From Spirochaetaceae bacterium (GTDB lineage Bacteria; Spirochaetota; Spirochaetia; SZUA-6; Bin103): DNA of 64,000 nucleotides. The notes beneath the pieces are model-generated. The model searched no databases. It saw nothing but the letters and a program-made list of their open reading frames with translations, and was not told the DNA's origin. Within the stretch, counting starts at the first letter, position 1. Every line of letters starts with the position of its first letter. The position numbers and the translations under genes were made by a program. Shown one piece after another: positions 1 through 8,579 of the stretch. The stretch is from the NCBI GenBank assembly GCA_028821475.1, contig JAPPGB010000168.1, positions 1 through 64,000 of the forward strand, given 5' to 3'.

Positions 1-996
1 GGGTGGGGGGGGCCGCCCCCCGGGGGGGGGGGGTGGCCGCGGCCCCCCCCCCCGGGGGGCGGCCCCGGCGGGGCGGGGGCGGCCCCCGCGGGGGCCGCCG
101 CCCCCGCCGCGGGCGCCCCCCCCCGCGCCGGCACCGGCACCGGCAACGGCGCGGCTTCCGACGCCGGCACGGCGTCCGGCGCGGGCGCGGATTCCGGCGC
201 CGACGCGGCTTTCGGCGGCGCGACCGGAGATGCCGGCAGGTGGGCGTTGCGCGAGGTGGACCTGGACGTGCCGGCGGGCACCATCGTGGCGCTGCTCGGG
301 GCGACCGGTGCAGGCAAGACCACCCTGGCCGGACTGGTGCTGCGCCTGTACGACCCGCAGGCGGGCAGCGTGCGGGTGGACGGCATCGACGTGCGCGAGG
401 TAAGCATCGCATCGCTGCGTTCGCAGATCGGGGTGGTAATGCAGGATCCGGTGCTGTTCGCCGCCAGCATTCGCGACAACATCGCCTTCGGTGCTCCCGA
501 CGCCACCGACGCCGAGGTGCACGCGGCGGCGCAAGCGGCGTGCATCCACGACCACGTGGTGAGTCTGGACGAGGGCTACGACACCATGGTGGGTGAGCGC
601 GGCGTGACCTTGTCCGGCGGCCAGCGGCAGCGCATCGCCATTGCGCGGGCCATTCTGGTGGAGCCGCGCATCCTGGTCCTCGACGACGCCACCTCCAGCG
701 TCGACGCGCACACCGAGGAACTGATTCACGACGCCTTGCGGCGGCTGCTGGCCGGACGCACCTCGTTCATCATCGCGCAACGCCTGAGTACCCTGGAACT
801 GGCCGACGTGGTGGTGGTGCTCGACGACGGGCGCATCACCGCGCAGGGCGGCCACGATGAGCTGCTCGCCGCTTCCCCGACCTACCGGGCCATCTGCGCC
901 GAGCAACTGCAGCGGGAGGGGACCGGACCGGATGGCGGGACGGCAGCCGATGGACGCCCGTTGGCAGGCAGCGCCTCGCCGGGTCAGGCACCGTGA
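1..996 (+). CDS. ABC exporter half-transporter, ATPase part (5' end cut off)
   Basis: Reading is open from base 1, so the membrane domain lies upstream of the window. About 80 Gly/Ala/Pro-rich codons precede an ABC ATPase domain starting near 241. Walker A is GATGAGKTT, the Q-loop MQDPVLF, the signature LSGGQRQR. Two catalytic positions are atypical: Walker B is followed by Asp (LVLDDATSSVD), not Glu, and the H-loop His is Gln (IIAQRLST). This is the pattern of the subunit carrying the degenerate site in heterodimeric exporters of the TM287/288 or BmrCD type. The stop overlaps the next start as GTGA (993-996), so both halves are probably co-translated. Bases 1-120 are G/C homopolymers and may be low-quality sequence. 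The exported substrate (drug, lipid or peptide) cannot be told. Confidence 0.88.
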   Translation, partial: GWGGPPPGGGGWPRPPPPGGGPGGAGAAPAGAAAPAAGAPPRAGTGTGNGAASDAGTASGAGADSGADAAFGGATGDAGRWALREVDLDVPAGTIVALLGATGAGKTTLAGLVLRLYDPQAGSVRVDGIDVREVSIASLRSQIGVVMQDPVLFAASIRDNIAFGAPDATDAEVHAAAQAACIHDHVVSLDEGYDTMVGERGVTLSGGQRQRIAIARAILVEPRILVLDDATSSVDAHTEELIHDALRRLLAGRTSFIIAQRLSTLELADVVVVLDDGRITAQGGHDELLAASPTYRAICAEQLQREGTGPDGGTAADGRPLAGSASPGQAP

Positions 997-2879
997 GTTC
1001 GGCGTTCGGCGGCAGCATGTCCGGCGGCAGCATGTCGGGCGGCAGCTTCTCCGGGAGCGGTTTCTCCGGCGGCCCCGGCTCGACGTTGCGCGCCTTCGGG
1101 GCGCAGCGCAAGGGTGGGTCGGCCGGAGCACTGTTGCGCATGGCGCCGTACCTGCGCCCGCACCTGCCGCGCATGGCCGCGGCGTTCGGCTGCATGATCG
1201 GGTCCACCGGCCTGGCCCTGCTGGCCCCCTATCTCATCAAGATCGCCATCGACGGGCCGATCGCCGACGGCGACGTGGTGGGGCTGCTCCTGCTCACCGC
1301 CGCGATGGCGGCCGCTTTCGCCGGCATCTACGCGCTGTCCGCGCTGCAGCGCTATCTTCTGTCCTGGGTCGGGCAGCGCGTGCTCGCCAACCTGCGCGCC
1401 GATCTGTTCCGCCACCTGCAGCGGCTCAGCGTGAGCTACCACGACCGGCACATCGTCGGCGTCACCATCTCGCACGTGATCGGCGATGTCGCGGTGATCA
1501 ACGAGGCGCTGTCGCAGGGCCTGGTGGCGATCGCCGGGGACGCCCTGCTGCTGGCCGGCATCGTGGTGGCGATGCTGAGCTTCGACCTGCAGCTCGCCCT
1601 GGTCACTTTCGCGGTGGCGCCGCTGATGCTGCTGGCCACCTGGGTGTTCTCGCTGCGCGCGCGGCGCGCCTTCCGCATCACCCGCGAACGGGTCGCGGGG
1701 CTGGTGGGCAACCTGGCGGAGGCGATCTCCGGGATGGGGGTGATCCAGGCGTTCGCACAGCAGCGCATTGCCCGGCGCCGCTTCCGCGAGGTGAACGAGA
1801 TGAACCGCGACGGCCACGTAGCGGCTGCTTCGTTGACCTTTACCTTCATGCCCAGCGTGGAATTGCTGGCGATGGTGGCGACCGCGGCAATTCTGCTGTT
1901 CGGGAGCATCGCGGTGGCGCGCGGCGCGCTGACCCTGGGCGTGGTGGTGGCATTCCTGGCCTACGCCAGCCGCTTCTTTCAGCCGATTCAGGAGTTGAGC
2001 CAGCTCTACGCCACCATGCAGTCGGCGATGGCGGGCGCGGACAACGTAATGCGCCTGCTCGACACTGTTCCGGCGGTGCAGGATGACAGGGATGCCCGCG
2101 CGGCGCCCGATCCGTGGCGGCCGTGGCTCAGGGGGCGGGTCGAGCTGAGCGGCGTCAGCTTCTCCTACCGGCCCGGGGTGCCGGTGCTGACCGGAGTGGA
2201 CCTGCGCGTCGAGGCGGGGCAGACCGCGGCCCTGGTCGGCCCCACCGGCGCCGGCAAGACCACCATCGCCAGCCTGATAGCGCGCTTCTATGACGTCGGC
2301 GAGGGTGCCGTGCTGCTGGACGGCCACGACGTGCGCAACCTCGCCCAGGAGGACCTGCGCCGCCACTTGGCGCTGGTGCCGCAGGAGCCGTTCCTGTTCG
2401 CCGGCACGATCCGCGACAACATCGCGTTCGGGCTGCCGGAGGCGGACGCGGCGGCGGTCGAGGAAGCGGGTGCGGCGGTCGGCCTGGAGCCGTTCGTGGC
2501 CGGCCTGCCGGACGGCTACGACACGGCGGTGACCGAGGGCGGCCGCAACCTGTCGGTCGGCCAGCGGCAACTCGTTTCGGTGGCGCGGGCCATCCTCACC
2601 GATCCACGCATCCTGATCATGGACGAGGCCACCTCGAGCATCGACTCGATCACCGAGTCGATCATCCAGCGTGCCCTGCAGCGCCTGCTCGCCGGGCGCA
2701 CGGCGTTCGTGATCGCGCACCGGCTGGCCACCATTCGCAACGCCGACATCATCTTCGTGGTTGCCGATGGCGCCATAGTGGAGCGCGGCACGCACGCCGA
2801 GCTGATGGCGCACGGCGACCTTTATGCGGAGCTGGTGCGCCGGCAGACGATGGCGGCGGCGTCGGGGAGCGGAAGATGA
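993..2879 (+). CDS. ABC exporter half-transporter (membrane domain + ATPase)
   Basis: 628 aa. A Ser/Gly/Met-rich head (residues 1-35, GGSMS repeats) precedes six predicted transmembrane segments (about 50-330) and an ABC ATPase (about 375-620). Walker A is GPTGAGKTT, Walker B has the canonical Glu (LIMDEATSSID), and the H-loop has His (VIAHRLAT). The signature is LSVGQRQL rather than LSGGQ. This half therefore supplies the normal Walker/H-loop residues, while its altered signature would pair with the degenerate site of the upstream partner. The two genes together make one asymmetric heterodimeric exporter of the inner membrane. GTG start by GTGA overlap; the stop overlaps the next gene as ATGA (2876-2879). 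Confidence 0.92.
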   Translation: MSSAFGGSMSGGSMSGGSFSGSGFSGGPGSTLRAFGAQRKGGSAGALLRMAPYLRPHLPRMAAAFGCMIGSTGLALLAPYLIKIAIDGPIADGDVVGLLLLTAAMAAAFAGIYALSALQRYLLSWVGQRVLANLRADLFRHLQRLSVSYHDRHIVGVTISHVIGDVAVINEALSQGLVAIAGDALLLAGIVVAMLSFDLQLALVTFAVAPLMLLATWVFSLRARRAFRITRERVAGLVGNLAEAISGMGVIQAFAQQRIARRRFREVNEMNRDGHVAAASLTFTFMPSVELLAMVATAAILLFGSIAVARGALTLGVVVAFLAYASRFFQPIQELSQLYATMQSAMAGADNVMRLLDTVPAVQDDRDARAAPDPWRPWLRGRVELSGVSFSYRPGVPVLTGVDLRVEAGQTAALVGPTGAGKTTIASLIARFYDVGEGAVLLDGHDVRNLAQEDLRRHLALVPQEPFLFAGTIRDNIAFGLPEADAAAVEEAGAAVGLEPFVAGLPDGYDTAVTEGGRNLSVGQRQLVSVARAILTDPRILIMDEATSSIDSITESIIQRALQRLLAGRTAFVIAHRLATIRNADIIFVVADGAIVERGTHAELMAHGDLYAELVRRQTMAAASGSGR

Positions 2880-3679
2880 CGATAGCTACCTGGAACATCA
2901 ACGGCATGCAGGCGCGGCTGGCATTCCTGCAGCACTGGCTGCGCGCCCGGCAGCCCGACCTGGTGATGCTGCAGGAGTTGAAGCAGACCGCGGACCGCTT
3001 TCCGCACGCCGAGCTGAGCGAGGTCGGCTACCGGGCCGTGGTGCACGGCCAGAAGAGCTGGAACGGCGTCGCGATCCTGACCCGCTCGGAGCGCGTCGGC
3101 GACGCGCGGGTGGTGACCCGCGACCTGCCGGGCCTGGTGCAGCACGGCGCCCGACTGGTGTGCGCCGAGATGCACGCCGACGGGATTGGCCTGCTGTCCT
3201 GCACGTCGGTGTACGTCCCCAACGGACGCACCGTGACCCACCCCGAGTTCACTCACAAGCTGGCGTTCCTGGACGGGCTGGTGCAGTACGCGCGGGCGGC
3301 GTTGGCCGGACCGGGAACGGTGCTGATCGGCGGCGACTTCAACCTCTGCCCGGGACCGCTGGACACGTGGCACGAGGACGCGGCGGAGGGCGCCATCTTC
3401 CACACGGCGGCGGAACGCGAGCGTTTTGCGGCGCTCCTGGACCTGGGACTGGTCGACCTGTTCCGGCGCTGCAACCCCACCGACCGGCGCTATTCGTGGT
3501 GGGACTACCGTGCCGGCAGCTTCCACAAGAACCAGGGCCTGCGCATCGACTTCCTGCTCGCCGGCGAGGCGCTGGCCGAGCGCGCCGGCGCGGTGCGCGT
3601 GGACCGCGACTACCGCAAGAAGCAGGCCGGAATGATCGCCAGCGACCATGCTCCGGTGATCGCCGATCTCGCCCGCTGA
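2876..3679 (+). CDS. exodeoxyribonuclease III-like endonuclease/exonuclease/phosphatase protein
   Basis: 267 aa, full length for ExoIII/AP endonucleases. The family's metal and catalytic motifs are in order: TWNINGMQAR (Asn), LQELKQ (metal-binding Glu), GGDFNLCP (Asp/Asn), RIDFLL, and the C-terminal SDHAPV (Asp-His pair). It likely cleaves at abasic sites and trims 3' ends during base excision repair in the cytoplasm. Its ATG overlaps the exporter stop, so it may be co-transcribed with an unrelated transporter. xthA is a possible name, but the ExoA-type paralogue cannot be excluded. Confidence 0.85.
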   Translation: MTIATWNINGMQARLAFLQHWLRARQPDLVMLQELKQTADRFPHAELSEVGYRAVVHGQKSWNGVAILTRSERVGDARVVTRDLPGLVQHGARLVCAEMHADGIGLLSCTSVYVPNGRTVTHPEFTHKLAFLDGLVQYARAALAGPGTVLIGGDFNLCPGPLDTWHEDAAEGAIFHTAAERERFAALLDLGLVDLFRRCNPTDRRYSWWDYRAGSFHKNQGLRIDFLLAGEALAERAGAVRVDRDYRKKQAGMIASDHAPVIADLAR

Positions 3680-3748
3680 CCGCACCTCCGGTACGTTTGG
3701 CCGCGGCCCCTTGCCATCGCCGCCCCGGACGGTCCACGCTGCCGACTC

Positions 3749-4399
3749 ATGGCAGAGCCCTCTCTACCCCTTTCCCCGCAGCTTGGCGAGTACCTCGACG
3801 GCCTGGTTCCGGAGCGCCACCCGGAGTTGCAGGCCATGGAACGGTGGGGCCGGGAAAACCGCTTCCCGATCGTCGGCCCCGCCTCCGGCAACATGTGCTA
3901 CCTGATCGCGCGCCTGATCGGCGCACGCCGCGTGTTCGAACTCGGCTCCGGATACGGCTACTCCACCGCCTGGTTCTGCCGTGCGGTGCAGGACAACGGC
4001 GGCGGCGTGGTGCACCACGTGGTGTGGGACGAGGAACTGTCGTCCCGCGCCCGCGGCCACCTGGCGGCGCTCGGATACGGCGACCTGGTACGCTACCACG
4101 TCAGCGAGGCGGTGCAGGCGTTGCGCGGCGAGCCGGACGGCAGCTACGACCTGATCTTCAACGACATCGACAAGGACGGTTATCCGGCGGCGCTGCCGGT
4201 CATTGCCGCCAAGCTGCGTCCCGGCGGCGTGCTGATCATCGACAACATGCTGCTGCGCGGGCGCATCTACGATCCGCAGGCCGGCGGCGCCGACCTGGAA
4301 GGGGTGCGCGAGTTTACCCGCATGATCACCACCGACGACGCCTGGGTAGCCACCCTGGTGCCGATCCGCGACGGCCTGATCGTGGCGCAACGGGCCTGA
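3749..4399 (+). CDS. SAM-dependent O-methyltransferase, family 3 (CCoAOMT-like)
   Basis: 216 aa. The SAM-binding motif FELGSGYGYSTAWF lies near residues 56-69. A YDLIFNDIDKDGY segment matches the metal/substrate-binding acidic motif of catechol-type O-methyltransferases, followed by LRPGGVLIIDNMLLRGR. Predicted to be soluble and to methylate a hydroxyl of a small molecule with a divalent metal. The substrate is unknown. There is no clear Shine-Dalgarno before the ATG and a 69-nt gap to the upstream nuclease. Confidence 0.85.
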   Translation: MAEPSLPLSPQLGEYLDGLVPERHPELQAMERWGRENRFPIVGPASGNMCYLIARLIGARRVFELGSGYGYSTAWFCRAVQDNGGGVVHHVVWDEELSSRARGHLAALGYGDLVRYHVSEAVQALRGEPDGSYDLIFNDIDKDGYPAALPVIAAKLRPGGVLIIDNMLLRGRIYDPQAGGADLEGVREFTRMITTDDAWVATLVPIRDGLIVAQRA

Positions 4400-4440
4400 C
4401 GGCGGCGGGCTCGGCGATCGGCGGTTTCGCGCACGCTAGC

Positions 4441-4470
4441 TTGAACCCCGCGCGGCAGCGGTTTAAGAAT
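4441..4470 (+). promoter_or_regulatory. candidate sigma70 promoter for the PhyH gene at 4478
   Basis: TTGAAC (4441-4446), an 18-nt spacer, then AAGAAT (4465-4470), only 7 nt before the ATG at 4478. Transcription would start at or next to the start codon, giving a leaderless message. No Shine-Dalgarno is visible before this ATG. The -10 match is imperfect. Confidence 0.35.
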
Positions 4471-4477
4471 ACCTGAG

Positions 4478-5314
4478 ATGCCTGTACTCGACGCCCATCC
4501 GGGCATGGCGCGTGAATTGCGCTTCTTCCCCATTCACAATCGGCGCCCGCGCCATCTCACCCCGGCGCAAGTCGCTCAGTTCAACGACCGGGGCTATATC
4601 TTTCCGCTCGACCTGTTCGACGAGGCGGAAACGACGGCTCAGCGCGCCTACTTCGACCGCCTGCTGGCGATGGCCGCCGAGGCGGGCCGCGACAACTACG
4701 CGGTCAACGGCTGGCACACGCACTGCCGCGGCCTCTACGACCTGGTTTGCCATCCGCGCATGCTGGACTACGTCGAGGACCTGGTGGGGCCCGACATCAT
4801 CTGCATCATGACCCACTACTTTTCCAAGAATCCCACCGACAGCAAGACGGTGTACTGGCACCAGGACGCGCAGTTCTGGGGGATCACCCCGAGCAAGGTG
4901 GTAACTGCCTGGATCGCGATCGACGACGTGGACCGGGCCAACGGCGCGATGCAGCTCTTCCCGGGCAGTCACCACCGCGGCGTGATACCGTTCGAATACG
5001 TCACCGACGAGGAGAACGGCGTGCTGAACGAGCACGTCCACGACCCGGAGCGGTTCGGCCAGCCGGTGGCGGTGGAAATGCGTGCCGGCCAGCTCTCCCT
5101 GCACACCGACATGCTGCTGCACGGATCGCTGCCCAACAACTCCGGTCGCCGGCGCTGCGGTCTGACCGTGCGCTACATGCCGCCCGACGTGCGGTACGGC
5201 GGCGACGTGGCGGAGCCGCGCGCAATCATTGCCCGCGGCGGCGATCCGAGCGGTTACTGGCAGGCCGTGCCGCGTCCCGAAACGGACGAACTCCCACCTC
5301 AGCCAGAGTCGTAA
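4478..5314 (+). CDS. phytanoyl-CoA dioxygenase (PhyH) family protein
   Basis: 278 aa. Non-haem Fe(II)/2-oxoglutarate oxygenase of the PhyH family. The iron triad is visible: His128-x-Asp130 (VYWHQDAQFWG) and a distal His near 215 (DMLLHGSLPNN), followed by the 2-oxoglutarate-binding Arg region (RRRCGLTVRY). It should hydroxylate a small organic substrate in the cytoplasm. Bacterial members act on many compounds besides phytanoyl-CoA, so the substrate is open. This is the first of three PhyH proteins in the window; the others are at 47575 and 58798. Confidence 0.88.
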   Translation: MPVLDAHPGMARELRFFPIHNRRPRHLTPAQVAQFNDRGYIFPLDLFDEAETTAQRAYFDRLLAMAAEAGRDNYAVNGWHTHCRGLYDLVCHPRMLDYVEDLVGPDIICIMTHYFSKNPTDSKTVYWHQDAQFWGITPSKVVTAWIAIDDVDRANGAMQLFPGSHHRGVIPFEYVTDEENGVLNEHVHDPERFGQPVAVEMRAGQLSLHTDMLLHGSLPNNSGRRRCGLTVRYMPPDVRYGGDVAEPRAIIARGGDPSGYWQAVPRPETDELPPQPES

Positions 5315-5325
5315 CTTTTTTCTGC

Positions 5326-6234
5326 ATGAGGTTATATCTCGTTGACGGGACCTTCGAGCTGTTCCGCGCCTACTACGCCCACCGCCGCAACCACGCCGCG
5401 GACGGCATGTCCGCTTCGCCCACGGGGGCGGTGCGCGGACTGGTGGCATCCCTGCTCGCCCTGCTGCGCCGCGAATCGGTGGACCTGATCGCGGTGGCGT
5501 TCGATCACGTGATCGAGTCGTTTCGCAACGACCTGTACCCCGGTTACAAGTCGAGCGCCGGCGTGCCGGCGGACCTGCTGCAGCAGTTCGAAGAAGCCGA
5601 GGAGGCGGTGCGCAGCCTCGGCATCGTGGCGTGGCCGATGATCGAGTTCGAGGCCGACGATGCGCTTGCCACCGCGGCCGTGCGCTGGCGCGATCATCCC
5701 GACCTCGAGCAGATCGTCATCTGCTCTCCCGACAAGGATCTCGCCCAGGTGGTGCACGGCGAACGGGTCGTGACCCGCAACCGGATGCGGGACACGACGC
5801 TCGACGAGGCGGGCGTTTACGCCAAGTTCGGCGTGCCGCCGGCGTCGATCCCCGACTATCTCGCGCTGGTGGGAGACAGCGCCGACGGCATACCGGGAGT
5901 GCCGGCCTGGGGCAGCAAGTCGGCCGCCGCCGCGTTGTCATTCTACGGCACGGTGGACGAGATTCCGCGCGACGCGGCGCAGTGGGAGGTGGAGGTGCGC
6001 GGCAAGCAGCGGCTGGCCGACAAACTGCGTACCGCCGACCAGGACGTGCGCCTGTACCGCCTGCTTACCACGCTGCGCCAGGACGTGCCGCTGGCCGAGG
6101 AACTGGAGGATCTCGTCTGGCGCGGCGTGGTGCGCAGCAGCTACGTGGATCTGTGCACCCGCCTCGGGTTTCCTGAAATGAGCAACCGCCCGCACCGCTG
6201 GTGCGTCGACGGCGAGTCCGTGCAGCCCGAATGA
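5326..6234 (+). CDS. 5'-3' exonuclease / flap endonuclease family
   Basis: 302 aa. It corresponds to the stand-alone 5' nuclease domain of DNA polymerase I. The start is set at the ATG beginning RLYLVDGTFELFRAYYA, although the frame is open far upstream inside the PhyH gene. Acidic metal-binding motifs are present: FDHVIESFRNDLYPGYKSSA, EFEADDALATAA, CSPDKDLAQVV, and the helix-three-turn region ALVGDSADGIPGVPAWGSKS. It probably removes flaps or primers, or acts as an ExoIX-like repair enzyme. No polymerase domain follows. It lies 11 nt after the PhyH gene and may share its transcript. Confidence 0.85.
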   Translation: MRLYLVDGTFELFRAYYAHRRNHAADGMSASPTGAVRGLVASLLALLRRESVDLIAVAFDHVIESFRNDLYPGYKSSAGVPADLLQQFEEAEEAVRSLGIVAWPMIEFEADDALATAAVRWRDHPDLEQIVICSPDKDLAQVVHGERVVTRNRMRDTTLDEAGVYAKFGVPPASIPDYLALVGDSADGIPGVPAWGSKSAAAALSFYGTVDEIPRDAAQWEVEVRGKQRLADKLRTADQDVRLYRLLTTLRQDVPLAEELEDLVWRGVVRSSYVDLCTRLGFPEMSNRPHRWCVDGESVQPE

Positions 6235-6263
6235 ACGGTCAGGTTTCGGGCGTCGTTTTCGTG

Positions 6264-6292
6264 TTGTCAGGCGGTAACGGAAGACATAGAAT
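6264..6292 (+). promoter_or_regulatory. sigma70 promoter of the aap operon
   Basis: TTGTCA (6264-6269), a 17-nt spacer, TAGAAT (6287-6292). This is a near-consensus promoter in the gap before aapJ. The leader is about 62 nt and carries an AAGGAGGA ribosome-binding site just before the ATG at 6362. Confidence 0.6.
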
Positions 6293-6361
6293 AGTGGTAG
6301 CGCGGTCGGTAGGCGGTATGCCGCCGTGGCCCCGCAATACCTTGTCTCCAAGGAGGAGAAC

Positions 6362-7387
6362 ATGAGAATCCAAAGCTGGGCGAAGGGTGCCCTGATTGCC
6401 CTCGCCATCGCGATGGTCGGCGTGACCGCCCATGCCGGTACGCTGGAGGACGTGCAGTCCGCGGGCGTTCTGAAGTGCGGCATCAACACCGGTCTGCCGG
6501 GTTTTGCGCAAACCGACGACGACGGCAACTGGATCGGGTTTGACGTGGCGTACTGCCGCGCGCTGGCCGCCGCCGTACTCGGTGACCCGACTGCGATCCA
6601 GTTCGTCAACCTGACCGGTGCGAACCGCTTCCCGGCGCTGCAGTCCGGTGAGATCGACGTATTGGCCCGCAACACCACCTGGACCCTGTCCCGCGACGTC
6701 GATCTCGGGCTGACCTTCGTGGGCGTGAACTACTACGACGGCCAGGGCTTCATCGGCCGCAGGGCGCTCGGTGTGATGAGCGCCACGGAACTGGACGGCG
6801 CTTCGGTCTGCATCCAGACCGGCACCACCACCGAGCTCAACCTGGCGGACTTCTTCCGCAGCAACAACATGTCCTACGAGCCGGTGCCGATCGAGACCAA
6901 CGCCGAGGCGCGCGCCGCGTACGAGGCCGAGCGCTGCGACGTGTACACCACGGACGCCTCCGGCCTGGCCGCCACCAAGGCGACCTTCGACGACCCCGAT
7001 GCACACATCGTGTACCCGGAGATCGTCTCCAAGGAACCGCTCGGGCCGCTGGTACGTCATGGTGACGACCAATGGGCGGACGTTGCACGCTGGGTGCTGA
7101 ACGCGCTGATCATCGCCGAGGAGCTGGGCGTGTCCCAGGGCAACGTGGAGCGGTTGGCGGCCGGAACCGACCACCCGGAGATCAACCGCATGCTCGGCAG
7201 CGAGGGCAGCTACGGCGAAATGCTCGGGCTCGATGCCCAGTGGGCCGTGCGCGCAATCGCGGCGGAAGGCAACTACGCCGAGATCTTCGACCGGTACATC
7301 GGCCCGGACACCAAGCTTGGCCTGCAGCGCGGGTTGAACGCGCTGTACACGGACGGAGGCATTCTTTACGCACCGCCGTTCCGATAG
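6362..7387 (+). CDS. aapJ: general L-amino acid ABC transporter substrate-binding protein
   Basis: 341 aa. The ATG at 6362 is chosen over an upstream in-frame start because an AAGGAGGA site precedes it and a signal peptide follows (MRIQSWAKGALIALAIAMVG, cleavage near AHA-G). The mature protein begins TLEDVQSAGVLKCGINTG, typical of AapJ/BztA periplasmic polar amino-acid receptors. Also family-typical are FDVAYCRALAAAV, NTTWTLSRD and the C-terminal LQRGLNALYTDGGILYAPPFR-like ending. It binds amino acids in the periplasm and delivers them to AapQM. It is the first gene of aapJQMP. Confidence 0.93.
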   Translation: MRIQSWAKGALIALAIAMVGVTAHAGTLEDVQSAGVLKCGINTGLPGFAQTDDDGNWIGFDVAYCRALAAAVLGDPTAIQFVNLTGANRFPALQSGEIDVLARNTTWTLSRDVDLGLTFVGVNYYDGQGFIGRRALGVMSATELDGASVCIQTGTTTELNLADFFRSNNMSYEPVPIETNAEARAAYEAERCDVYTTDASGLAATKATFDDPDAHIVYPEIVSKEPLGPLVRHGDDQWADVARWVLNALIIAEELGVSQGNVERLAAGTDHPEINRMLGSEGSYGEMLGLDAQWAVRAIAAEGNYAEIFDRYIGPDTKLGLQRGLNALYTDGGILYAPPFR

Positions 7388-7414
7388 GCCGTCGAGCCGC
7401 GGAGGACCGCGCGC

Positions 7415-8548
7415 ATGAGCGGTTCTCCGCGTGGCGTCGCCCTGCAGCTCCTGCTGGTGCTGGGGGCGGCGCTGCTGATTGCATTTGTCGTTTCGAACAC
7501 GATCGCCAACCTGCAGACGGCGGGGCTGTCCGCGGGCTATGGCTTTCTGTTCGATACGGCGTCCTTCGACATCAACCAGCGGCTGATCGCCTACGACTCT
7601 ACCGCCACGTACGGCCGCGCGCTCATCGTCGGCGGCTTGAACACGATCCTGGTAGCGGCGCTCGGCGTCGTCACGGCCACCGCTGTCGGCTTCCTGGCCG
7701 GCATCCTGCGCCTGTCGAGCAACTACCTGGTCAGCCGCATGGTGACGGTGTACGTCGAGTTCACCCGCAACGTGCCCTTGCTGCTGCAGATCATCTTCTG
7801 GTGGGTGATCATCCTGGCGCTGCCGAGGGTGCGCGACAGCATCTCCATCGCGGATACCATCTACCTCAACAACCGTGGCGTGCGCCTGCCCGCCCCGGTG
7901 TTCGGCGAGGGCGCGATCGTCATCCTGCTGGCGCTGGTAGCCGCCGTCGTGGCGACCGTAATCCTCGTTCGCTGGGCCAGGGCGCGCCAGGACGCGACGG
8001 GAGAGAAATTCCGCGCCGGCTGGACCGGGCTCGCGCTGATCGTCGGCCTGCCGCTGGCGCTGTTCTTCATTCTCGGGCGGCCGATCGGCATGGAAGCGCC
8101 CGTGATGGGGAGATTCAACCTGCAGGGCGGCTTCAACCTCACGCCGGAGCTGTTCGCCCTGTGGTTGGCCCTCGCCACCTATACCGGCGCGTTCATCTCC
8201 GAGATCGTGCGTGCCGGCATCCTGTCGGTCAGCAAGGGACAGACCGAGGCGGCCGGCTCGCTCGGGTTGCCGCCGGGTCTCACCCTGCGCAAGGTCATCC
8301 TGCCCCAGGCGCTGCGCGCCATTGTCCCCCCGCTCACCAGTCAGTACCTGAACCTGACCAAGAACTCTTCGCTGGCAGTGGCGATCGGTTACCAGGATCT
8401 GGTCTCCATCGGCAATACCGTGCTGAACCAGAGCGGCCAGGCGTTGGAGGTAATCTCGATCTTCATGGCCGCCTACCTGTCGCTGAGCCTGCTGACCTCG
8501 GCGTTCATGAACTGGTACAATCGCCGCATCGCGCTGGTTGGCCGGTGA
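7415..8548 (+). CDS. aapQ: general L-amino acid ABC transporter permease AapQ
   Basis: 377 aa, a HisM/ArtQ-type inner-membrane permease with a long periplasmic insertion, as AapQ proteins have. The conserved EAA cytoplasmic loop that docks on the ATPase is visible (EAAGSLGLPPG...ILPQALRAIVPPL). There are about eight hydrophobic segments. It lies 27 nt after aapJ, with a GGAGG-type site before the ATG. Confidence 0.92.
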   Translation: MSGSPRGVALQLLLVLGAALLIAFVVSNTIANLQTAGLSAGYGFLFDTASFDINQRLIAYDSTATYGRALIVGGLNTILVAALGVVTATAVGFLAGILRLSSNYLVSRMVTVYVEFTRNVPLLLQIIFWWVIILALPRVRDSISIADTIYLNNRGVRLPAPVFGEGAIVILLALVAAVVATVILVRWARARQDATGEKFRAGWTGLALIVGLPLALFFILGRPIGMEAPVMGRFNLQGGFNLTPELFALWLALATYTGAFISEIVRAGILSVSKGQTEAAGSLGLPPGLTLRKVILPQALRAIVPPLTSQYLNLTKNSSLAVAIGYQDLVSIGNTVLNQSGQALEVISIFMAAYLSLSLLTSAFMNWYNRRIALVGR

Positions 8549-8579
8549 GCGCGTAGCGAGCGACGGGGCGGCGGTAACG

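Noticed and set aside
984..2813. 609-aa minus-strand open frame opposite the ABC exporter
   Set aside because: Composition is His/Gln/Arg-rich and low in hydrophobic order, typical of the antisense frame of a high-G+C gene; the plus strand has clear ABC motifs.
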